Part shown: one piece after another, positions 5,182 to 9,298 of the stretch
Layout of the letters: every line of letters begins with the position of its first letter
Position numbering within the stretch: position 1 is the first letter of the stretch
From: an uncultured Oscillospiraceae bacterium
Lineage (GTDB): Bacteria; Bacillota_A; Clostridia; Oscillospirales; Oscillospiraceae
Direction of reading: 5' to 3'
DNA length: 9,298 nt
Assembly (NCBI GenBank): GCA_944385265.1
Contig: CALWWO010000161.1
Coordinates: forward strand, 1-9,298
Notes under the pieces: model-generated
What the model saw: the letters and a program-made list of their open reading frames with translations, nothing else
Told to the model about the DNA's origin: nothing
The model's database searches: none
Made by a program: the position numbers and the translations under genes

Positions 5182-6618
5182 CTATACGTTGACCTCGTAA
5201 TCCTTTTTATATCCATGCGCGCCGAATATCTGCCATTTGCCCGCTCCGAGCCGCTGAAGCAGCGCGCGGCGCTCCTGAGCGCATAGCTGCGGGTCCGTAT
5301 CTACCGACGTCATAAGTATCGGCGCGTACTGGTTATAGTGGCGCTGCTTGTCCGTCATACCGTGCGTATTGACATACACATCGCCGGTAAACGCTAAATG
5401 ATGCTCATAGTCTATCAGTATTATCTCGCCGGGCAGATGCCCGCCTCTCCCCTCGTATACCTCAAAGCGGAGATCGCCGAATGTAAAAAAGCCTATCTGC
5501 CATATCGCTTCATCGTCCGGCAGCTCCTCCCGCCACATCGGCGTCACTTTATCCGGCGACGGCGGCATATACTCCGTAAGCGTTTTGCATATCCGGATAT
5601 ACGGCTTGTGAAGTACATTTCTTTCACGGAAACCGTCTTTTCCCTCGTATTCCAGCCTTAGACATTCTGCGCTTCGGCGGCTCGCTATTATCTCGTCGAA
5701 CATCGGCAAAAGTCCGCAGTGGTCGACGTCCGCGTGCGTTATGAGTATCGTCTTTTTCATCGTGTCAAAGCCCGGTATCTCCTCGCGGAAGATCTTTATC
5801 ATTTCCTCTTTGTAATACGCGTACCCGCTGTCTATAAAAAGCGTCTCATTCCCGCTTCTCATGATCGCCGTGTTGCTGCCGCACGGCGGCTCGATCAGCG
5901 TAAGCTCCGTACCCTCGCTCAGCTTATGCTTTGTTATGCGCGGGGCAAAATTTTTTCCCTTGCAGCTTGCGAGCAGGTCGGCAAAGCCGCTTATGCTGTC
6001 GAACGTCTTATACGGTGAGAGTCCGCGCTCGTCGAGTATCTGCATGGCGAGGTTCGTGTTCACGAGCAGATCGTTTCTGTTCGACGTCGATATGCCGCTC
6101 GCTTCTATCAGGCTCGTCACGAACGAATCGTAAAAAATGCTGTTATCGAATACCTTTTCGGAGCGGTTATAATTTATCATCCGCACATTGCACAGCTTTT
6201 CCGCGCTCTTTATAAACTCCGTCAAATCCGACGTTTCGTCCACAAAAAGTCCCATTTTAAAAAGCTGATACTCGCTGCCGTCTCCCTGAGAGCTTATGTA
6301 CGATATGTTGAAATTAAAGCTCGCTATCAGCTCCAGTATGCCGGTCACACTGCCGGCAACATCTCTCAGCCTGAACTCGAGCAGCACGACGTTCGGCTCG
6401 TTCTGCTCCTCCTGAAGATATCCTATCTCCTCAAGGCGCTTGCGCGCCTTTTCATGCTGCCGTTCGTCCCCCTCGGCGTCGATAAACAGAGTATGCGAAT
6501 CTATCGCCTTATTGTAGCTCACTCTCGTGATATTCATATCGAGCGACGCAAAGCAACGGCTCGCCTGCAAAAAAGCGCCTATGTGATCCGGCATTTTCGT
6601 CACGTATGTCTTTTTCAT
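5182..6618 (-). CDS. Two ACT-like domains fused to a metallo-beta-lactamase-fold hydrolase
   Basis: 478 residues; ATG with GGAGA seven to eight bases upstream. The first two parts look like tandem ACT domains, small ligand-binding modules usual in amino-acid enzymes. Repeat one is about 3-70 (Asp-His-Ile-Gly-Ala-Phe, then Asn-Ile-Thr-Arg-Val-Ser-Tyr at 29-35). Repeat two is about 77-150 (Asp-Val-Ala-Gly-Ser-Val, then Asn-Ile-Ser-Tyr-Ile-Ser-Ser at 104-110). A helical linker covers about 151-235. The rest is a metallo-beta-lactamase fold with a complete-looking two-metal set: His295-x-Asp297-x-Asp299-His300, His394, Asp413 in Phe-Thr-Gly-Asp, and His468. No signal peptide, so cytoplasmic. The substrate is not recognisable; regulation by an amino acid or similar ligand is inferred from the ACT parts. 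It follows ruvX after 84 bases, a gap holding a bulged inverted repeat (6649-6659/6676-6684) without a terminator tail, so the two may be cotranscribed. Confidence 0.8.
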   Translation of the reverse strand: MKKTYVTKMPDHIGAFLQASRCFASLDMNITRVSYNKAIDSHTLFIDAEGDERQHEKARKRLEEIGYLQEEQNEPNVVLLEFRLRDVAGSVTGILELIASFNFNISYISSQGDGSEYQLFKMGLFVDETSDLTEFIKSAEKLCNVRMINYNRSEKVFDNSIFYDSFVTSLIEASGISTSNRNDLLVNTNLAMQILDERGLSPYKTFDSISGFADLLASCKGKNFAPRITKHKLSEGTELTLIEPPCGSNTAIMRSGNETLFIDSGYAYYKEEMIKIFREEIPGFDTMKKTILITHADVDHCGLLPMFDEIIASRRSAECLRLEYEGKDGFRERNVLHKPYIRICKTLTEYMPPSPDKVTPMWREELPDDEAIWQIGFFTFGDLRFEVYEGRGGHLPGEIILIDYEHHLAFTGDVYVNTHGMTDKQRHYNQYAPILMTSVDTDPQLCAQERRALLQRLGAGKWQIFGAHGYKKDYEVNV

Positions 6619-6702
6619 GTTAACTTCTCCGATCGTTTTCTCTCAGAACGGCGCGCAGCCCAAGCGCACGGACGCGCTGCGCCGCTTTCCGCTTTAAATC
6701 CC

Positions 6703-7113
6703 TTATTTGAGCGAGTTGAGATACCCCTCAAGTATCAGCGACGCTGCCACCGCATCGACACTGCTTTTCCTCTTTTTCCCGTACCTTCCGTTTTCGGACA
6801 GTATATTATGCGCGGCTACTGTCGTCCTGCGCTCATCCCACATAACTACATCAAGTCCGGTTTTTTCGATGAGCATATCGCGCATTTCAAGGCTTTTTTC
6901 CGCACGCGGTCCCACTGTGCCGTCCATATTCAGCGGATATCCCAGCACCAGTCTTTCAACGCCGCGCTCATGCGCTGACGCGGCTATCGCGTCCGCAACC
7001 TTTTCGGCTGAGTATTCCTTTATGACCCAAGCTTCGCCTACGAGCACTCCCATCGCGTCGGACACAGCGATACCTGTCCTCGCGTCGCCGTAATCTATTG
7101 CCATTATCCTCAT
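6703..7113 (-). CDS. ruvX: Putative Holliday-junction resolvase / pre-16S rRNA nuclease RuvX (YqgF)
   Basis: 136 residues from the ATG at 7111-7113, the family's usual length (about 138). It is an RNase H-like nuclease; YqgF of E. coli takes part in 16S rRNA 5'-end maturation and related proteins resolve Holliday junctions. Motifs: Ala-Ile-Asp7-Tyr-Gly-Asp-Ala-Arg-Thr-Gly-Ile-Ala with the first catalytic Asp; Val-Leu-Gly-Tyr-Pro (56-60) followed by Gly65-Thr-Val-Gly; Trp-Asp-Glu-Arg-Arg-Thr (92-97); Ser-Val-Asp120-Ala-Val-Ala-Ala near the end. Longer frames reach back to 7176, but the promoter -10 (7148-7153) lies inside that extension. The next in-frame ATG (7134) would leave a leader of only about seven bases. 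The ribosome binding site of the chosen start is weak (AAAGGGAAAAG). It is the first gene of the leftward pair, divergent from the ribosomal operon. Confidence 0.93.
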   Translation of the reverse strand: MRIMAIDYGDARTGIAVSDAMGVLVGEAWVIKEYSAEKVADAIAASAHERGVERLVLGYPLNMDGTVGPRAEKSLEMRDMLIEKTGLDVVMWDERRTTVAAHNILSENGRYGKKRKSSVDAVAASLILEGYLNSLK

Positions 7114-7147
7114 AATAAAACTTTTCCCTTTCATCTTTCGTGCAACT

Positions 7148-7176
7148 ATTATACAGCATTTGCCATCGATTTCCAC
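7148..7176 (-). promoter_or_regulatory. Promoter of ruvX
   Basis: On the minus strand a perfect TATAAT occupies 7153-7148. A weak -35 (GTGGAA, three of six consensus positions) stands 17 bases upstream at 7176-7171. The transcript would start about 28 bases before the chosen ruvX ATG. The intergenic space to rpmG holds this promoter and the rpmG promoter back to back. Confidence 0.6.
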
Positions 7177-7216
7177 GGATTTTTCTGAATTTTAACGGAA
7201 AAAATCTAAAATTTTG

Positions 7217-7245
7217 TTGACCGCGAGCGCCGATGATGTTATACT
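7217..7245 (+). promoter_or_regulatory. Sigma-A promoter of the rpmG-secE-nusG-rplK-rplA operon
   Basis: TTGACC (7217-7222), 17 bases, TATACT (7240-7245). The expected start near 7252 gives a leader of about 108 bases before rpmG. The leader contains two T-runs (7271-7277 and 7286-7291) and a small GTGC/GCAC hairpin (7281-7284/7293-7296). I do not recognise a known leader motif in it. Confidence 0.78.
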
Positions 7246-7359
7246 GACTTTACCTGTCGATGGAGAGGTGTTTTTTTCGTGTGCATTTTTTCGCACTTAC
7301 GACAAGCGCTCTGCTCCGTCAAATTCAAACAGGGAGGCAAATAGAATTGGAGGTGCCGT

Positions 7360-7509
7360 ATGAGAGTTAAGGTCACATTGAGATGTAACGAGTGCAAGCA
7401 GAGAAATTACAATACTACAAAAAATAAGAAAAACACTCCGGACCGTCTTGAAATGAACAAGTACTGCCGTTTCTGCCGTAAGCACACTGTGCATACCGAA
7501 ACAAAGTAA
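7360..7509 (+). CDS. rpmG: 50S ribosomal protein L33 (zinc-binding form)
   Basis: 49 residues, the family's standard length. It is a small basic protein of the large subunit near the E-site. Two Cys-x-x-Cys pairs (Cys9/Cys12 in Arg-Cys-Asn-Glu-Cys and Cys36/Cys39 in Tyr-Cys-Arg-Phe-Cys) form the zinc ribbon of the C+ type. Some bacteria carry a zinc-free paralogue for low-zinc conditions; none is seen here. The start ATG follows TTGGAGGTG at about seven bases. It is the first gene of the operon and is followed by secE after 33 bases, the common arrangement in Firmicutes. Confidence 0.97.
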   Translation: MRVKVTLRCNECKQRNYNTTKNKKNTPDRLEMNKYCRFCRKHTVHTETK

Positions 7510-7542
7510 GGCCTTCGCCCGTTTAGGAAAGGATGTGTTTCA

Positions 7543-7869
7543 GTGACTAACGAAGAAAAGCAGGCGGCAAAAGCCCGCAAGGAGGAGCTTGCAAGAGCCC
7601 GCGCCAAGCAGATGGCAAAAAACAAAGAGAAAAACGGAAATATCTTTAAGAGAATGGGTAAAGCCATTAAGAGAATGGGTAAAGCCATTGCAAAATGGTT
7701 CCGCGAAATGAGAAGCGAGCTTAAAAAGGTCGTTTGGCCTTCAAAATCACAGATCAGGAACAACACCGCAGTCGCCCTGCTGGTCATTGTTTCTTTCGCC
7801 GTTGTCGTTTGGGGGTTTGACCTCCTCGCCTCCGGCGCTGTAAGGCTTATTATTTCGATCGGAGGTTAA
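7543..7869 (+). CDS. secE: Preprotein translocase subunit SecE
   Basis: 108 residues, starting with GTG at 7543-7545 after AAAGGATG about nine bases upstream. SecE clamps the SecY channel in the membrane. The N-terminal part (1-52) is highly charged, rich in Lys, Ala and Arg and probably helical. The conserved SecE signature Phe-Arg-Glu-Met-Arg-Ser-Glu-Leu-Lys-Lys-Val-Val-Trp-Pro-Ser (53-67) precedes a single transmembrane segment at about 75-95. The family core is about 60 residues, so the N-terminal extension is the variable part. It contains an exact 21-base tandem duplication (7648-7668 and 7669-7689) encoding Lys-Arg-Met-Gly-Lys-Ala-Ile twice. nusG follows at once, its ribosome binding site overlapping the secE stop. 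Confidence 0.95.
   Translation: MTNEEKQAAKARKEELARARAKQMAKNKEKNGNIFKRMGKAIKRMGKAIAKWFREMRSELKKVVWPSKSQIRNNTAVALLVIVSFAVVVWGFDLLASGAVRLIISIGG
7646..7689 (+). repeat. 21-base in-frame tandem duplication inside secE
   Basis: Two perfect copies of a 21-base unit (7648-7668, 7669-7689), with two further matching bases on the left. It duplicates seven residues (KRMGKAI) of the charged helix before the conserved SecE core. Identity at every base, including third codon positions, points to a recent event. Confidence 0.9.
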
Positions 7870-7874
7870 CCGTC

Positions 7875-8402
7875 ATGGCGGAACAGGCAAGATGGTATGT
7901 CATACACACTTATTCCGGCTATGAAAACGCAGTTGCCGCAACCATTGAAAAGGCTGTTGAAAACCGTAAAATGCAGGATCTCATCTTGGATATCAATATC
8001 CCTATGGAAACTGTTACGGAAATCACCGATTCTCAGACTAAAACAGTCGAACGCAAGGTCTTTCCCGGTTACGTCCTTGTCAAAATGATCCTTACGGATG
8101 AAAGCTGGCATCTCGTCCGCAATGTCCGCGGCGTTACCGGTTTCGTAGGACCTAACAACAAGCCGGTGCCTTTGACAGACGAGGAGATCCTCGCCCTCGG
8201 CGTTGAGAAACACGACGTGGTCGTAAACTTTGAAGTCGGCAATACCGTTAAGGTTACCGACGGTCCGCTTGACGGCTTCCTCGGCACTATCGACGAGATC
8301 GAAGTCGATAAGCGCCGCGTCCGCGTTATCGTTTCCATGTTTGGCAGAGAAACGCCGGTAGATCTCGATTTTGATCAAATCGAGGTAGTATCGCAATTTT
8401 AA
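7875..8402 (+). CDS. nusG: Transcription termination/antitermination factor NusG
   Basis: 175 residues, full length. NusG binds RNA polymerase and affects pausing, termination and coupling to the ribosome. The NGN domain covers about 1-105, with [11 protein letters not shown] (7-17), Phe-Pro-Gly-Tyr-Val-Leu-Val (63-69) and Val-Arg-Gly-Val-Thr-Gly-Phe-Val-Gly (84-92). The C-terminal KOW domain is about 120-175, with [10 protein letters not shown] (122-131). The start is an ATG with GGAGG nine bases upstream; the gap to secE is only five bases, so translation is probably coupled. Confidence 0.98.
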   Translation: MAEQARWYVIHTYSGYENAVAATIEKAVENRKMQDLILDINIPMETVTEITDSQTKTVERKVFPGYVLVKMILTDESWHLVRNVRGVTGFVGPNNKPVPLTDEEILALGVEKHDVVVNFEVGNTVKVTDGPLDGFLGTIDEIEVDKRRVRVIVSMFGRETPVDLDFDQIEVVSQF

Positions 8403-8440
8403 GCATCACGATTCGTCGTTTTGCGCCGTCGTCATCACGG

Positions 8441-8502
8441 CAAGTGGGAGGGAATTTTTTCCCGCCAAAATCGTGCGGAGCTTTATCCGTACAATAACCA
8501 CA
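8441..8502 (+). promoter_or_regulatory. Putative L1 ribosomal-protein leader in the nusG-rplK gap
   Basis: The sequence GTGGGAGG (8444-8451) matches the L1-binding sequence known from the L1 stalk of 23S rRNA and from L1 mRNA leaders of Firmicutes. Helices can be drawn as GTGG/CCAC (8444-8447/8498-8501) and GGGAA/TTCCC (8450-8454/8459-8463), with the purine-rich bulge between them, the expected architecture. Excess L1 would bind here and lower translation of rplK and rplA. An additional hairpin (8473-8479/8486-8492, one G-T pair) sits in the right-hand internal strand. The element ends eight bases before the AGGAGG of rplK. Confidence 0.65.
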
Positions 8503-8526
8503 TATTTATCAGGAGGTGCACGTAAA

Positions 8527-8955
8527 GTGGCACAGAAAGTTACAGGAATCATCAAACTGCAAATTCCTGCCGGCAAAGCGACTCCCGCTCCCCCGGTAGG
8601 TCCGGCTCTTGGTCAGCACGGCGTAAACATCGGTATGTTTACAAAAGAATTTAACGAGCGTACGAAAAACGATATGGGTATGACCATCCCCGTCGTTATC
8701 ACGGTCTATGCCGACCGCAGCTTTTCGTTTATTACTAAGTCTCCCCCGGCTGCCGTCCTTCTTAAGAAGGCATGCGGCATCGAAAAGGGCTCCGGCGTAC
8801 CTCAGAGAGATAAGGTCGCCAAAATAAGCAAAGAAGAAGTCCGCAAAATAGCCGAGCAGAAAATGAACGACCTCAACGCAGGCAGCGTTGAAGCCGCTAT
8901 GAGCATGATAGCCGGCACCGCCCGCAGCATGGGCATCGTAGTAGAGGAGGCTTAA
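8527..8955 (+). CDS. rplK: 50S ribosomal protein L11
   Basis: 142 residues from GTG 8527-8529, with AGGAGGTG upstream (AGGAGG at 8511-8516). An in-frame ATG at 8473 would add 18 residues unlike L11 and fall inside the leader structure, so it is rejected. L11 binds the GTPase-associated centre of 23S rRNA and is needed for RelA-type stringent response signalling. Visible: the proline-rich N-terminal domain with [14 protein letters not shown] (22-35), and the C-terminal RNA-binding domain from about 72, with [10 protein letters not shown] (115-124). rplA follows after two bases. Confidence 0.98.
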   Translation: MAQKVTGIIKLQIPAGKATPAPPVGPALGQHGVNIGMFTKEFNERTKNDMGMTIPVVITVYADRSFSFITKSPPAAVLLKKACGIEKGSGVPQRDKVAKISKEEVRKIAEQKMNDLNAGSVEAAMSMIAGTARSMGIVVEEA

Positions 8956-8957
8956 TC

Positions 8958-9298
8958 ATGTTTAGAGGCAAGAATTATAAAGAAAGCGCAAAGCTGTTCG
9001 ATAAAGCTACTCAGTATGATCCCGCAGAGGCTTTTGACCTTGTCGTCAAAGCTTCCAAGGCAAAGTTTGACGAGACTGTTGAGCTTCACATAAAGCTCGG
9101 CGTCGACTCACGTCATGCAGACCAGCAGGTCCGCGGCGCCGTCGTTCTTCCGCACGGCACCGGTAAGACCCGCAAGGTCCTCGTATTCTGCAAGCCGGAG
9201 CGCGTTGAAGAAGCGCTCGCAGCCGGCGCCGATTACGCCGGCGATACAGCGCTTGTTGAAAAGATCCAGAAAGAAAACTGGTTCGATTTCGACGTTGT
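8958..9298 (+). CDS. rplA: 50S ribosomal protein L1, 5' part
   Basis: 113 codons are visible and the frame is still open at the window edge; L1 is usually about 230 residues. The start ATG 8958-8960 has AGGAGG at 8945-8950, inside the end of rplK, so translation is likely coupled. Recognisable L1 segments: Met-Phe-Arg-Gly-Lys-Asn-Tyr at the start, [14 protein letters not shown] (about 37-50), and [13 protein letters not shown] (about 57-69). L1 forms the mobile stalk at the E-site and represses its own operon through the leader in the nusG-rplK gap. Confidence 0.97.
   Translation, partial: MFRGKNYKESAKLFDKATQYDPAEAFDLVVKASKAKFDETVELHIKLGVDSRHADQQVRGAVVLPHGTGKTRKVLVFCKPERVEEALAAGADYAGDTALVEKIQKENWFDFDV

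Noticed and set aside
7114..7176. Longer N-terminus of RuvX starting at 7176
   Set aside because: It would place the TATAAT promoter inside the coding region; the family begins at the Met-Arg-Ile-Met-Ala-Ile-Asp motif.
7260..7370. 36-codon frame in the rpmG leader, overlapping the rpmG start
   Set aside because: It begins only about eight bases after the predicted transcript start without a ribosome binding site. I see no clear run of regulatory codons, so a leader peptide is not supported.
7866..8396. 176-codon minus-strand frame opposite nusG
   Set aside because: Antisense shadow of nusG, with no ribosome binding site seen and no domain.
8473..8526. 18-residue N-terminal extension of L11 from an upstream ATG
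   Set aside because: The extension is unlike L11, lies in the leader structure, and the GTG at 8527 has the strong AGGAGGTG site.

Overview
The window looks like the chromosome of a Gram-positive anaerobe of the class Clostridia, probably a gut lineage. The reasons are AGGAGG-type ribosome binding sites, consensus sigma-A promoters, an xPxTG-type sortase substrate, the rpmG-secE-nusG-rplK-rplA order, a zinc-type L33, and metal genes of the Firmicutes CadA kind. I cannot name a genus from sequence alone.

Layout, left to right. The 3' end of a sortase-anchored surface protein gene (1-263, +) enters from the left. A bidirectional-looking terminator (337-372) separates it from a metal-homeostasis module (about 490-4979). 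Here an ArsR/SmtB-type repressor and an AraC-type regulator form a leftward two-gene operon. After a 557-base intergenic region, a small stand-alone heavy-metal-associated (HMA) protein and a P1B-type ATPase without its own metal-binding domain run rightward. A second hairpin terminator (5127-5156) closes the module. Next comes a leftward pair: the RuvX/YqgF Holliday-junction resolvase and an unusual protein with two ACT-like domains joined to a metallo-beta-lactamase fold. Finally, a consensus promoter (7217-7245) opens the rightward transcription/translation operon rpmG, secE, nusG, rplK and the 5' part of rplA, which runs off the right edge.

How the parts may work together. The ArsR protein, with a Cys-His-Cys-x-x-Cys cluster, is the likely metal sensor. 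The HMA protein and the ATPase would form a buffered efflux route for Zn, Cd or Pb. The HMA gene has two good tandem promoters, and the first carries a perfect dyad filling its spacer. A related 14-base motif occurs again in front of the ATPase gene. A hairpin between the HMA and ATPase genes could lower ATPase expression relative to the HMA protein. In the ribosomal operon, the nusG-rplK gap carries what looks like an L1-binding leader, giving autoregulation of L11/L1.

The least explained parts are the structured intergenic stretch at 1956-2193 (a long closing helix around four hairpins), the 14-bp dyad at 1899-1933 in front of arsR, and the ACT-ACT-MBL fusion. I see no transposase, CRISPR array, tRNA or rRNA gene.
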